Of a stretch of DNA of 64,000 nt, positions 34,786 to 48,195 are shown piece after piece. Origin of the DNA: Phoronis australis (taxonomy: Eukaryota > Phoronida > Phoronidae); assembly GCA_002633005.1 (NCBI GenBank), contig NMRA01000187.1, positions 541,644 through 605,643 on the forward strand, given 5' to 3'. A model generated the notes under the pieces. That model did not search any database. It saw only the letters and a list, made by a program, of their open reading frames with translations, and was not told the origin of the DNA. Both the position numbers and the translations under genes were made by a program. Every line of letters starts with the position of its first letter. The first letter of the stretch is position 1.

Positions 34786-37700
34786 GTATGTGAAAGAACT
34801 TATTAGTCTTTTTAAATGCACTCGGCTGATATCAAGACTTTGCTTAAAACTAAAAAGCAGCATGATTTTGTGGCAAAAGCTGAAAAGTTTAGTTTTAGTA
34901 ATGATTGAGCAGGTTGATGAGAATGCAGATCTTAGCTCACCTGATAGTTCACATTCATACAAAATAACTTGGTTTTGATAATTGAATGTTGTGTTTTTTT
35001 CTCAAAAAAAATGTTAAGCATGCCAGGGAATGTTTAACTTCATAAATCAACAGAAAATTTATTTTCTGTCAACTAGGCCATCAAACATTTTTACAATTTT
35101 AGGTTCTTCAAAGTTCACAGTGCTGAATCCTGCGCAGCCTAACCGTCATAATACGACAAGCATTAAGGAACGACTGGGTGACAGCAAATACAACTTCCTG
35201 TTAACGCATGTCACTGGCATCCAAGACAGGTACAACAATATGATTGGAATTCACATTAAAGGTGAGTGAAGCTATCTGCTTTTTTGATATTATGCAGGAC
35301 ATTATCACAAATATCTGCAAAGCATTGATTTAAGTACATTACAGCGGAAACCATGTTGAATTCAATTTTTTAGTTTATGCTTAGCCTATCAATTGGGTTA
35401 CATGACAATATTTTTAGCAAACTTTAACGAAAATGAAAGGTACATTCATACCAATACAGCACTTGGTATCAACAAGACTGACCAAAGGTTGCTTGATATT
35501 AATATTCAAGCTGAAATCTCAAAAATGCTTTAGCAGTTTTCTAAATTATCATTTCATTATTGTAAAATCATGAGAATTCTAATTTTGATAGCCCTCATAT
35601 AAAAATGAAACACTGGAAAAACAGGTCCTTACGGGCTTTTGAAGACCAGCAATTAAAGCATAGCCTCTTAAAGTTTCTTGAGAATGTAACCATCCATTTG
35701 TGAAATATTATGTTCCAAAGTTAGCCAAAGTTGGACATTTTTCTAGGCTCCTATTTAATCTTAAGTTGCAAAATAGTGAAGGATGTGCTATAGTGTCGTT
35801 CTGAAATAGAGAACCCTGCTGCAAACTTTGTTTCCCTGTTTTGAAGTTCATGATTTTGAGCTTGACTAAGTTGCTTTGGGTTCTCCACTCGCGGTTTTAA
35901 CAGGATGCTGCATCTTTTTTTCAATTTTGGTTTTTAGCTTTTGGCTCTGATTGAATTTTCTGCCTCTTTTCTGCTATCTTTAAATTTGTTAAGCCAGCAA
36001 ATGTTTCAAGCCAGTAGCCTTACACTCTGTAATGTCTGCTCATGTGTGCATTTGCAATTTCAGAGTAGAGAAAGAATAAACCATCACAGAAATACGGGAA
36101 ATTAACTCTTGACATAGGCTCCCAAACACTGTAATGGGAGAGGGATATCTACCCTTTTTGGTTGTTTGTTTGCTTCGGTACGTTTTTGACCTAGGGAAGT
36201 CTGGAGAACCCTGTTGCTGTATGTGACTTGTGTGTTTGAGTCATTGATATTTGTGTTCTTACAGATATCTTGTTTCCCGAATTTGGTAATTTGGTATCGT
36301 CAGCTCAGTTCAACTACTGCATAGATATACCCTGGTTGGTTCAGCAGTATCCAGCCCAGTTCAGGTAGCAAATATATTCATGCAAGATGGCCCAATGAAA
36401 TTTACTCAGAAGCACATGTTTGACTCGTATTTAAAAGAGAACATAACATAATGTCTTTTTCATTGAATTACTCTAAGCGTTTCCTAAGGATAACCTATTT
36501 TCTGTCAGTTTCTTGAGCCCTGTGATATATCTGATGACGCCCTACAAGGAATTGGAAACTGATTGTCCAATAAATGATGCTTTGTACAAAGAATATTTTA
36601 TTTGTAGCTAGGCAGTAAGACTCTGATGAATGTTAAAATGGCTGTTTTGGCATGTGTTATTTAGCAAAATAACACAAAAATTACTTTCCAGGTCGCGACC
36701 ACTTCTTATCGTTCATGGAGAACAGAGAGAAAGTAAGAGTAGGTTGGATTTAGAGGCGATGAAGTTCCCTCATGTGAAGTTGTGTCAGGCTCGACTGGAC
36801 ATCATGTATGGAACACATCACACGTATGTCTTTTGCGGAACTTCTCTAGTTCTTGCCTTCTTAGTGCTTTGCTGGAGTTCCTTGGACACGAACGTGCCAT
36901 CTTTGTTTTGATAAAATCTCACCAATTTAGGACACAATAAAGCAGACAAGTGAATTCTTGGTTTTTTTAGGTTTCATCTATGCAAATGATACGTAGCACC
37001 AAGTTAACAGGTCTCCATGTTAAAGCTCTATATCATTGCTAACGAAATACAATATTTTGGAAAATTGTGGGCATTCACACAGTGATAGAAACCCTGGCTT
37101 GTAAAATGAAAAAAGCTGTTTTGGCAATTTTTTGTCTAAATTTGGTGAGATTTTACCATAAACTCATGCATAGTTTATGTTTTATAGTATTGTCACTCAC
37201 TGCGCATTCGGTCTTCATTTAAAGCCATGCTTTTGTCAGTTTCATTCTTTGGACATCACCAGTGCAATATAGTCCAGGGGCCCATTCCAAGAAAACTGAT
37301 TTAGGTAAGACAAATTTTAAATTTTAGTCAACTTTTAGATAAAACTTAAATTTGTCTTCAAGTCCGTTTCAAGAAAGAGATCTTAAGTTTGGCTTAAGTC
37401 TCTGACTTAAGTTTTGTCTAAATTTTGACTATTAAGTTTCTGGATGTGGAAATTTCAAATTTTGAGAGTTGAGACAAATTTTAGATTTAAGTAAAAAATG
37501 AACTTTATAAGTAATGTCGTGGAATGGGCCCCAATGTTATTAATTAATTCAGAGGCAATAATCTGATATAACATGCCCATATTTTGAGAACCAGTTTGAT
37601 GCCCGTCAGAGGCGGATCTACGGGGGGGGTTCAGGGGGTTTAAACCCCCCCCTTGGGCCAGGACCCAAAATTAAAAAAAAAACAAAAACGTCGTCACCAA

Positions 37701-40700
37701 AACAAAAACGACACCACCAGCGTGTGTAAACCCCAAGTAAACCAACTTGGAAAAAAATNTCTTACAGATATCTTGTCTCCCGAATTTGGTAATTTGGTAT
37801 CGTCAGCTCAGTTCAACTATTGCATAGATATACCCTGGTTGGTTCAGCAGTATCCAGCCCAGTTCAGGTAGCAAATATATTCATGCAAGATGGCCCAATG
37901 AAATTTACTCAGAAGCACATGTTTGACTCGTATTTAAAAGAGAACATAACATAATATCTTTTTCATTGAATTACTCTAAGCGTTTCCTAAGGATAACCTA
38001 TTTTCTGTCAGTTTCTTGAGCCCTGTGATATATCTGATGACGCCCAACAAGGAATTGGAAACTGATTGTCCAATAAATGATGCTTTGTACAAAGAATATT
38101 TTATTTGTAGCTAGGCAGTAAGACTCTGATGAATGTTGAAATGGCTGTTTTGGCATGTGTTATTTAGCAAAATAACACAAAAATTACTTTCCAGGTCGCG
38201 ACCACTTCTTATCGTTCATGGAGAACAGAGAGAAAGTAAGAGTAGGTTGGATTTAGAGGCAATGAAGTTCCCTCATGTGAAGTTGTGTCAGGCTCGACTG
38301 GACATCATGTATGGAACACATCACACGTATGTCTTTTGCGAAACTTCTCTAGTTCTTGCCTTCTTAGTGCTTTGCTGGAGTTCCTTGGACACGAACGTGC
38401 CATCTTTGTTTTGATAAAATCTCACCAATTTAGGACACAATAAAGCAGACAAGTGAATTCTTGGTTTTTTTTTTAGGTTTCATCTATGCAAATGATACAT
38501 AGCACCAAGTTAACAGGTCTCCATGTTAAAGCTCTATATCATTGCTAACGAAATACAATATTTTGGAAAATTGTGGGCATTCACACAGTGATAGAAGCCC
38601 TGGCTTGTAAAATGAAAAAAAGCTGTTTTGGCATTTTTTTGTCTAAATTTGGTGAGACTTTACCATAAACTCATGCATAGTTTATGTTTTATAGTATTGT
38701 CACTCACTGCGCATTCGGTCTTCATTTAAAGCCATGCTTTTGTCAGTTTCATTCTTTGGACATCACCAGTGCAATATAGTCCAGGGGCCCATTCCAAGAA
38801 AACCGATTTAGGTAAGACAAATCTTAAATTTTAGTCAACTTTTAGATAAAACTTAAATTTGTCTTCAAGTCCGTTTCAAGAAAGAGATCTTAAGTTTGGC
38901 TTAAGTCTCTGACTTAAGTTTTGTCTAAATTTTGACTATTAAGTTACTGGATGTGGAAACTTCAAATTTTGGGAGTTGAGACAAATTTTAGATTTAAGTA
39001 AAAAATGAACTTTATAAGTAATGTCGTGGAACGGGCCCCAATATTATTAATTAATTCACAGGCAATAATCTGATGTAACATGCCCGTATTTTGAGAACCA
39101 GTTTGATGCCAGTTATTCAGTGGAAAAAACTGGTTCTCGAAAGTCGGCACGTTATATCAGACCATTACCAATTCAAGTCAATTTTGTATGGTTTCAGTAA
39201 AATGATGCTGCTACTGTATGACAGTGGAATGAGAGTTGTCATCCACACAGCCAACCTTGTACAGCAAGACTGGCATCAGAAAACACAGGGGTAAGTTTTT
39301 AGTTTTTATGTTTAATGATTGTTTTATGCATAATAACTCTATTCTTCCAAATTTATGTTCAATAATCTGCTAAACATGCAACCTCCGAATTTTTAAAATG
39401 TTTTCCATTATGTTCATGTCTTGTTTCATCCCCACCCCCAATTTATAAAGTTAGAGGTTTCAGTTCTTTTAAAGCATCTGCCCTTTTTAATGCCAATTTC
39501 AGCTCTCAAAATTTGGGTAATTTGCTTACTTTACTATCTAATATTATCTACGGTAAAGCCTGGCATGTAAGACCATGGCCTCATACGTGAAATCAAGAAT
39601 TTTTTGGAACACTTACTGAATGCAGCAGCTTTGAATATACATCCATTGTATTAGCCAACCAATAGTTTTATACCTGACAGTACTTTTTTGGTTATCAATA
39701 GCTGTTTTGCAGGAAATACAACAGAAATGATGACTGGCCACGACGTGGTATTTTTAGGTGATCCCAAATGTTTGATTTTGCCTAATTCCATGGTCATGCT
39801 ATTTCTACGGAACAATCATCATTTTTGTTTAAATTGATTAAAATATTGGTTGACTTAAACCTTTCCATAAAAATGCTGAATAAATATTATAAAACAATTT
39901 GATAAATGTTGTCAATTTCATATTCGAATTAATGCTTTTGTTAAAGTCAGAATGAATGAAGGCTACCCTTGGCCTCATATTCAAGCAAAAGGCCATCACC
40001 TTATTTACCAGGTTTGACGGTAAATAAATGTGTCTATTTTGGTCTTGCAGGAATACAAACGTTTCCAAATTTTTCAAACATTTTGCTTTAATCTAAACAT
40101 CCTATTCTCGGCACGACACCCACGCCCTTATTTCTGAGTTTTTTATCGACCTGGATATTAACTCACACAATACACTCAGGTACCTTATCTAAGAGACAGT
40201 GTCCTGTCCATTTAGGTCTGTTTGATGTCACAGTGCATTGTTAATGCGTTCCAGGTGTTATTTGTTCTCAAGGAATCTCAGTTTTTGGCCATAACCTTAG
40301 CAGAAACAAATTGACAAAACTTACATGATGACATTCATGTTTGAATAAGTACAGTTATTCGCACTTATACATTTGGCTGAACTTAATCAAGCACCAGTGG
40401 CGATACAATTGATGATAGCTGACTGAAGTTCAGGGAAATGTCTGACTTTTATTCAAGTATGAATGCTATCATGAAAAGTTTTATTGTTTTATTTTGGTTT
40501 TGGTTGTGGAGAATGCAACAATCTTGCTCATAAATATTAACAACTTTTGTATAAGTGACCAGAGCTGTAACCTTTAAGTCGGGTTGTTTATTAGCAAAAG
40601 CGTTTCTTCATGAACTTTTTGGTTAGAATTTTTTACAAAGTTAACGATCTCTGCCTGTTCACTGTCTTTTATTTGTTACAGATGCACTGAACCTTGCTTT

Positions 40701-43700
40701 AAAGAAATTGAAATCCATGTTTTGCAGTGTTTGGGTGAGTCCTCTTCTGCCAAAGTTGATGGGGACATCTGGTGGTGACTCCCCTACATTTTTCAGAAAG
40801 GATCTTGTGGAGTACCTCAGTGCTTATAAATCTGCAGCTTTAAGTGGTTGGACAACACACATCCAGGAACATGATTTTTCGTCAGTAAGGTACAAAATAT
40901 CTGTGTTGGTGTTCCCCTTACTAGAATGCTAATTCATCGCAGTTACCCAGTTGTTGAAATGTTTTTGTTAATCACTTCTCGCTCTTTGTGTAATTCTTAA
41001 AATGGACCTCAAAAAGAACTCGCTCGTACGTCTGCTCATAACGTTTCATTGCATTGAACTGTGACAGGGACAAAGTGGCGTTACATAAGCTCAAAAACAT
41101 ATTTGGATCTCGTCTTTTTTTACAAAGTATGCCTGATGTCGGCTTATATAGTTTGGTTATAATTTTTTTTACAAAATTCACCTGATATCAGTTTTTAAAT
41201 AGTAGTGTGCATGGTGTAAGCCAAAAACTAGGACCAAAATACTTCTTCTGCTTATTATTTATTTATCGTTGTCTGTGCTTCCGGTTATAAATTTGTCACA
41301 GTGTTTAATATTTTTTTGATAAGGAGTGAAACACGTTGGTCTGTTAACATACCAGTCAGTTAAAATTTTTCTATTTTAAAGTTTTTTTGTTTTTAATATG
41401 CGTCATTTTCTGCAACATTTGTTTCAAATTTCTACAGTGTTCATTTGGTTAGCTCAGTTCCTGGTCGTCACACTGGTGATAAGAAATGCAAGTTTGGCCA
41501 TCTGAAGTTACGAACAGTAAGTTAATACATATTAACTGATGCCAATTTCTTAAACGTGATTTATGCTGCATGTGAACTCTTGATAGTTTTGGCATTCCGG
41601 TTATTTCCGTCCAATTTTTGCTTGTGCAAAAAAACACTGGTTTAATCTTAGACTTCCTGTGCAGCTGGTTGTCAAGGTAACTGTAAAGCTGTGTGTCACT
41701 CTGACTCACATTTTGTAATTAAAGCAATAATTGTTCAATGTGTTGAAAGGGTCACATAAAAAATTGTTTACTTACGTGCTGTGTGATTGGGGGAAAGACT
41801 TCATATTACTGAAACCTGATGTACTCAACAGTGATTTTGATTCTTTGTGAAAATGACTTTGCAATCATATTAAAAACTAAACATCTGTAAAACAAAAGGA
41901 AAGGAAATTATTTTGTTTACAGTGTAGAAAGGTGAATTGGTTTATGACTTAATGAGGGAAAACCATCTTCTTTCTCAGTTTTTGTTGCCTCAGAAATTCA
42001 TGAAAACTTCACTAAAAGTAAAGGTCATGTCACTTTGAACAATTGCTTGTGATATTTTTTAGTTTGGCTTATTTTCAACATTTAAGGCCTTGGCCCACAT
42101 GTTACATAAAATTTACATTTCTACACAATCATGTATCCTTTTATTGTTTTGTGGAAGATTTTTACAGGATAGTGTTTGTTATGTACCAATGGTCAGTTAC
42201 TGAAAAGTGATTCAGCGAAACATGGGATCCTTACCAATACTGACAATTTGAAATATCTTTATACATACAGATTTGAGTGCTGGAAATTTGAGCACGAATT
42301 TTTTAAGTTTTAATTTGTTATTGTATTGCTGTAGATCTTGAGTAAGAACGGCCCAGCCTCTGCGACTCAGGTCAAAGGATGGCCTGTGATTGGTCAGTTT
42401 TCAAGCATTGGATCTCTGGGGTCGACAAAAGATACATGGTTATGCGGTGAATGGCTGCGCAGTCTATCATCAACGCAGTGTGTACAGTCATTTGGTGGTG
42501 GGATGTCTGGTTTGAAACTGGTGAGCTTCATTTACCTTCTTCACAGGAATGGTAAATCTATGACAACCACGACTATAATTGGCAAATATATGCCACTTAT
42601 TTCTTATAGTAAACCTCAAGCCTTATGTTGAGTAAATTTTTATTTTTACTTTTTTCCAGTACACCAAATTTAGCCTTGGCATACTTTTAAAAATCTTAGT
42701 GTTACCTTGACAGGGTTGTCTAAGAATGCCATGACTTATTCACGATTTGACCTACTAATAATGTACTGGCACGGGATGTGAGTTGGATCAGGTTTCTGCT
42801 AGCACTTATAGAGCTGAAATGTTCTTTGTATCTGTGGTGCTTTCAAAACCAAAGCGTCAGCTATGACTAATTGTCAATTACAAATTTTATCTGTTTCCTA
42901 GAAGATTAATATAGCAATCTTGTTAGAAGTGATTACTCGATACATTCAAGTTCACTCCTCATCATAATAATCAATTTGCTTTGTGTGTGTTTTTGTCATT
43001 TTACAACTAGATATATCCAAGTAAAGAGAATGTTCGACAAAGTCTGGAGGGTTATGCTGCGGGCGCGTCTTTACCTTACAGTATCAATACTGCAAAGAAA
43101 CAATTGTATCTCAAGGAGTTTCTACAGTAAGTGTGACGTAAATGTTGCTGTTGCCAATGCCGACTTCGCTGTTGCTTAGTGACTGTAGCAACGCAGGACT
43201 GGATTCAATGTCTGGTTTATTTTCTGATCGTCATACACATCAACTTAATGTATCTCTAGACAGAACCTTTGATTTGGAGGCCGAATATTGGCCTCGTTCC
43301 TCTGTGACAAATATATAAAAATTACACGAAATTTCTCTTATCAGGCCTAAAATTCCACACTAAGGAAACAAGATTCCCCCATCAAGGTTACTCACTTCCT
43401 AATAGATTCAAAACGTTAATTTTGGTGACTTCAAGCATTGCCAGTGATGATGGGGGGGGGGCAACCAGAGGGTGGACATTGGGTTGGGGTGGGGTTGGTT
43501 TCCGCTCACCCAAAAAATTCCTCATGCAGGAATTACTGCCACCTTCCCCGTCAGTTGAGTGAGAACCCTGGTGGCACCAACAGTCATTACAAACATTCAT
43601 AGTCAAATCTTAAATGTTAAATTACATCTCAATTTAAAAGTGTTCGTGATTGTTCCGCTCTTAAAAATGCAGGATTTTGGTCAAACCTTTATTCATCGTG

Positions 43701-46700
43701 CGAATATTCAGCTATTCAGTGATGCCTCTGTTGTCACTACTCAAAGAATGTGACAAACCAGCCCATCAATCACCTGCCGTTACTCTCTTGAAGACATGTG
43801 ACAATGCACTGTTTACTTTTCAGCGAGTGGAAGTGTAGCAGGTTTGGTCGTGACAGGGCTTCACCACACATCAAGACATACACAAGGATATCACCAGATT
43901 TGAAGCAATCGGCATGGTTCCTGGTGACAAGGTATTAGATAGGGAAATCAACTGTATTGACTTAAAATAAGTTAAGAAAATTTGTCGGTTTTTAATTGTT
44001 TGGCTGGCATCTAAGTTTAAGCCACCTACAGGGATAAGTTCAGGTGGTCAAATGTTGTCGGCTTCAAACCAATGGTGAGTACCACAGAGGCGAGAATCTA
44101 TTGAAAATGCAAAAGCATGCAAGATATCACTATATGTATAACAAGCAAAGCATGTGACTGCACTAGCTTTCTTAGTGAGATTCTAGCCTCTAAGGAACTC
44201 AGCCCAGGGTTGAATCATGTTTGCCAGTTGGCAGTAAGGAATGGAAACAATCAATTAACTTGTCATTCCATATGTTTTATCATGGAAACTTGCAAATGCT
44301 AACTAGGTTTACTTAGTAAGTCTGATTTTGGGTACTTTTAAGTTTTAAATTTATGAATGATCTCATCAAGAAATGCTTGTATTTGTTGAGTTTAACTCAA
44401 TGAAAGAATAATTATTTTATTTTCTAAAAGTAGAAAGTGTGCAGGTTTTTGTAACTTTACATCACTGTCATTGACTGAGTCTTGTGATTATTAAAATTTA
44501 GCAAACAGAAAAGGTATGTTCATAGCGAAACTGGTATCATTATTAATTGAAGATCAAATTTCAAAAAAGCTGTACAATTTTCTGAATTTTCTTTTCATTT
44601 TTGTTTTATGATTTTTTCTTAAAAACTCCCCAAGAGCCTGCACCAGATGTTATGCTGTGGCTATGATGGATGATTATCCAACTACATGTTTTAGTCTAAA
44701 ACTTACTTTGACCATTTTGGTTGCAGTGCCAACCTGTCTAAAGCTGCTTGGGGCGTGCTGGAGAAGAACCAGTCTCAACTGATGATCAGATCCTATGAGA
44801 TGGGCGTCTTGTTCCTTCCTCAGTTCTTTGTAAGATCATTTGACTTCAATGGTCTGTGTTTGAAGCCGTGTTTATTAGTATTTATTACATGATGAGGGTT
44901 TTATTTCCTATATCTAGACACCCATTGGAGGTGAGCATCCCTCGGGACTTTGGGAAATAGTGATCAAAAATATGTAATAATCAATTTATCTCCCATTTTA
45001 AGTAATAAACTACAAAACCCCAAAATAAAAATGAATTAGAAATAAATTATTCAACTTCGATGTAACATTATCCCTATGTCACTATGTCATGCATGTTAGC
45101 GTCCTCCACAGCACATTGTAAATTTAAATTAAACATGTTTCTATCAAACCACAATGTCCCTCCCATTTGTTCTGTTTTTAATAATTTTGGGGTTATTTAC
45201 ATGTAAGTTATTCATGGTTTTCGGTTGTTAATGTAGCAAAATTGACTAAGTTAAATTGAACTTTTAGTGACTGGTTGTTGTTGTAAACGCTGCAGCAGTT
45301 AAACTCTGACTAACAACTTGCTGGAATCTTTTGGTAGTTAAATTAAACTTTTGTCACAATGCAATTGCATTTTTGCGAAACTTTATGGAGTGAGTCAATT
45401 GTAAAGTTATTGCACCTAACCGCTAGTTCTTTATTTGTGAATGAATTTGCAAGGTAAGTTGTTGCAATTCTTTGGGCAAAACATTGAGATGTTGCCCAGC
45501 TTTAGCCATAATTGAAATGGGTCAAGTATCATTATTGTCCACGACCTCGTAGAAGCAATGTGTGGTGAAAAGTTCTGTAGCTGTGTTGAAGTTATTGGTT
45601 TTATTTATAGTTGCAAACAATTGGATGGCAAGTGGGTGTTGTTGCTGAAGCTCACGCCAGAAATGTGGTTTTACTCCCCCACACAACTATTTTCGAAAAT
45701 TAATTTATTCTCGCTTGCACTAAATCGCCATATCTGAGAATTTTCACAAAACTGTTAGTTACTGAGGCAATTTCTATGAATCATTTCTTGACTGTGATGC
45801 GCTCTAAATTACTTTGCTAAAACTTAGCAATTGTGAAACAAGAGCGGAAGACCAAGTGTCTATCTTGATTAGTCTTAAGTCACTTTGATGAAACAGATTT
45901 CTGGTACAAATTTAGTAATCTCTTTTGATACCGTTTGATCTGATCATTTCAGAATTGCAACGAATTTTTGCCAATTGGTGATGACGCTCAGAACTCCTTC
46001 CCTTTACCATTTGATGTTCCATTAAAAGCCTATTCACCTAACGGTAAGCATTGGACTCGCATTCTTTTTGTTCATGGAAAATGTGAGTTTGATTTCTCTG
46101 ATCCTTTCAATTGGTTAGTATCTGAGCATTGTCTAGGGATTGAGGTGAACTATGCCGTCTGGGTCCATATACAAAGGGGTGTAAACAATTCCATATCAAT
46201 GCCTCTAAATTTCAGCTACAACTCTCTGATCCCAAGTCGTAGACCAGTGATCACCAAATTTGCTACACACAAATCATCAGACCCATGCCCCTAAGCTCCA
46301 CGCACGACTTGCTGGTTCTGGGTGAGGAATCTGATACCTGGTACTGGAGTTTGGTCTGTGTTAAAATGGGGCACTTTCTATGCTCGTGTGCTTACCCTTT
46401 ATGGGGTCTGGGGATTTTAATTACCAGTTTGGAGTCATTTGCTNATCATTTCTTGACTGTGATGCGCTCTAAATTACTTTGCTAAAACTTAGCAATTGTG
46501 AAACAAGAGCGGAAGACCAAGTGTCTATCTTGATTAGTCTTAAGTCACTTTGATGAAACAGATTTCTGGTACAAATTTAGTAATCTCTTTTGATACCGTT
46601 TGATCTGATCATTTCAGAATTGCAACGAATTTTTGCCAATTGGTGATGACGCTCAGAACTCCTTCCCTTTACCATTTGATGTTCCATTAAAAGCCTATTC

Positions 46701-48139
46701 ACCTAACGGTAAGCAATGGACTCGCATTCTTTTTGTTCATGGAAAATGTGAGTTTGATTTCTCTGATCCTTTCAATTGGTTAGTATCTGAGCATTGTCTA
46801 GGGATTGAGGTGAACTATGCCGTCTGGGTCCATATACAAAGGGGTGTAAACAATTCCATATCAATGCCTCTAAATTTCAGCTACAACTCTCTGATCCCAA
46901 GTCGTAGACCAGTGATCACCAAATTTGCTACACACAAATCATCAGACCCATGCCCCTAAGCTCCACGCACGACTTGCTGGTTCTGGGTGAGGAATCTGAT
47001 ACCTGGTACTGGAGTTTGGTCTGTGTTAAAATGGGGCACTTTCTATGCTCGTGTGCTTACCCTTTATGGGGTCTGGGGATTTTAATTACCAGTTTGGAGT
47101 CATTTGCTCCTGGACTGGGGCTTAGAGGGTGCCGGCTGGAATTCAGTTGAGGCACAGCACCCTAGAATTGTTTTCACCCCCTTGTAAATGGACCTGACAT
47201 GCTCTAGTAAGTGCAGTTTACCTCGACCCAATATCTCGGCACAGGGAAAGTTTTAAACAAAATTCAGTTTTTAAAAAAGCTTCAAGGTTTCTTTTTACAC
47301 TAATGTGTTCTGTAGGTTGTTTTGGTTATTTTAAATACTATTAAAATAGAGCTACGTTTCGTGAAATGGGGACGGTTGCACACAATTTGATGACAATGAC
47401 GCAAATAACCAGGTAGGGGAGCCAGCTCATATGACCAGTGGTGACACAAATGGGGGTTGAAAGAGGTCATGTTGATCATGATGACTTATGTGCCACCCCA
47501 GGCAGCATTAATCCTACTTCAGTCCCTAATATATTTCAATATTGATGTCTGTTTATTTCATCAGTCGCCCGTGTCCATCTCATTTCCCATTACTTTGTCA
47601 ATAGTCGGAATTTGACGAGCCAGTTATCACAGTTTCTAAACTTTCATGGCTGGGTTATTTTGTTTGGGATCAGGGAACAGAGATGGGCATCGGTGATAGA
47701 TAGCACTGTCAGACAGTTAAACAAAATGAATACACGCAGTGCAGACCATTTTTGGCACTGTGGTCTATAAAAACTGAATTCGTCATTGAAGGTTGAGCAT
47801 TTTCAGTCTTTGAATTACAAAAATCGGTACAACAGAATAAAGAGAAACAGGTGCATTGCAACTGCTGCTCCTTTGTTGAATACCCTCTGCCCTCCCTCTG
47901 TAGGCTTCCTGAGCCTTACATGTAATACACAGTCTGTGACAAGGGTGTGTACCCAATTCCAAAATAGACCACATCTGACTGATCTTAATCCTTCTTAAAG
48001 AATCCAGTGTGAAAATGTTAAAATATGTTTACATTTATATTTGATTTGACTAATTTTTGTTTTAGATCAGCCCTGGATTTGGGATATACCATACAAGGAT
48101 AGACCAGACTCCAAAGGAGTGATGTGGGTTCCGTCATGA
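34389..48139 (+). CDS. TDP1: Tyrosyl-DNA phosphodiesterase 1 with N-terminal PBZ zinc finger
   Basis: A nuclear phospholipase-D-superfamily repair enzyme that removes topoisomerase I peptides from DNA 3' ends. Thirteen coding exons join in phase: 34389-34785, 35103-35261, 36265-36364 (or 37768-37867), 36692-36823 (or 38195-38326), 39198-39290, 40728-40889, 41438-41516, 42335-42520, 43011-43126, 43824-43931, 44727-44829, 45953-46043 (or 46618-46708) and 48066-48139. The 599-residue product compares with 608 in human. Both HKD half-sites are intact: H262-K264 (GTHHTK) and H490-K492 (PHIKTY), with N513 in SANLSK. The N-terminus is Ser/Asp-rich, then carries a C-x5-C-x6-H-x5-H PBZ finger (C110, C116, H123, H129), a poly(ADP-ribose)-binding fold. 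A non-coding first exon probably ends at 34193 (GTAAGT). The duplicate exons are assembly doubles: splicing both copies would break the frame. Confidence 0.96.
37277..37535. mobile_element. MITE, GGGGCCCATTCCA family (copy in allele 1)
   Basis: Left end 'ggggcccattccaagaaaac' and right end 'gtggaatgggcccc' are inverted repeats around an AT-rich centre built of repeated 'agacaaattttaaatttta'-like blocks. Its allelic counterpart is at 38783-39041. Confidence 0.75.
37604..37758 (+). mobile_element. Transposon-like insertion present in one allele only
   Basis: It starts GAGGCGGATCTACGGG, followed by G- and C-tracts, then an A-rich stretch up to the N. Its end resembles the GGCGGATCC family at 33787. 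The sequence left of it continues uninterrupted in allele 2 (about 39106), so the site is empty there. The right end is not resolved. Confidence 0.6.
38783..39041. mobile_element. MITE, GGGGCCCATTCCA family (copy in allele 2)
   Basis: Counterpart of 37277-37535 with a few substitutions, in the intron between TDP1 exons 4 and 5. Confidence 0.75.
45780..47108 (+). other. Duplicated TDP1 segment (exon 12), two alleles in series
   Basis: The 664-bp segment 45780-46443 repeats as 46445-47108 with almost no differences (for example cattgg versus caatgg after the exon). The N at 46444 marks the join. Exon 12 enters in phase 0 and leaves in phase 1, so using both copies would shift the frame. Confidence 0.85.
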
Positions 48140-48173
48140 ATGAAGTGTTAAACAGTGACTGATGATTGGTTTA

Positions 48174-48179
48174 AATAAA
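48174..48179 (+). promoter_or_regulatory. TDP1 polyadenylation signal
   Basis: A canonical AATAAA lies 35 bases after the TDP1 stop codon, followed by T-rich sequence, implying a very short 3' UTR. Confidence 0.6.
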
Positions 48180-48195
48180 TCATGCAATTTAATTG

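Larger units (their letters stand above)
36258..39105 (+). other. Duplicated TDP1 segment (exons 3-4), two alleles in series
   Basis: The segment 36258-37603 repeats as 37761-39105 with scattered substitutions and short indels. The join holds a single N (37759). Copy 1 encodes Phe and copy 2 Ser in the ILxPEFG stretch; a second exon difference (GCG/GCA) is silent. Copy 1 ends in a transposon-like insertion (37604-37758) absent from copy 2, which may be why an assembler kept them apart. Confidence 0.85.

Noticed and set aside
36265-38326. Tandem duplication of TDP1 exons 3 and 4 as a real gene feature
   Set aside because: Splicing exon 4 into the second exon 3 breaks phase, the copies are allele-like, and a single N marks the join.
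45953-46708. Duplicated TDP1 exon 12 as alternative exons
   Set aside because: The copies are identical in coding content and separated by an N; including both shifts the frame.
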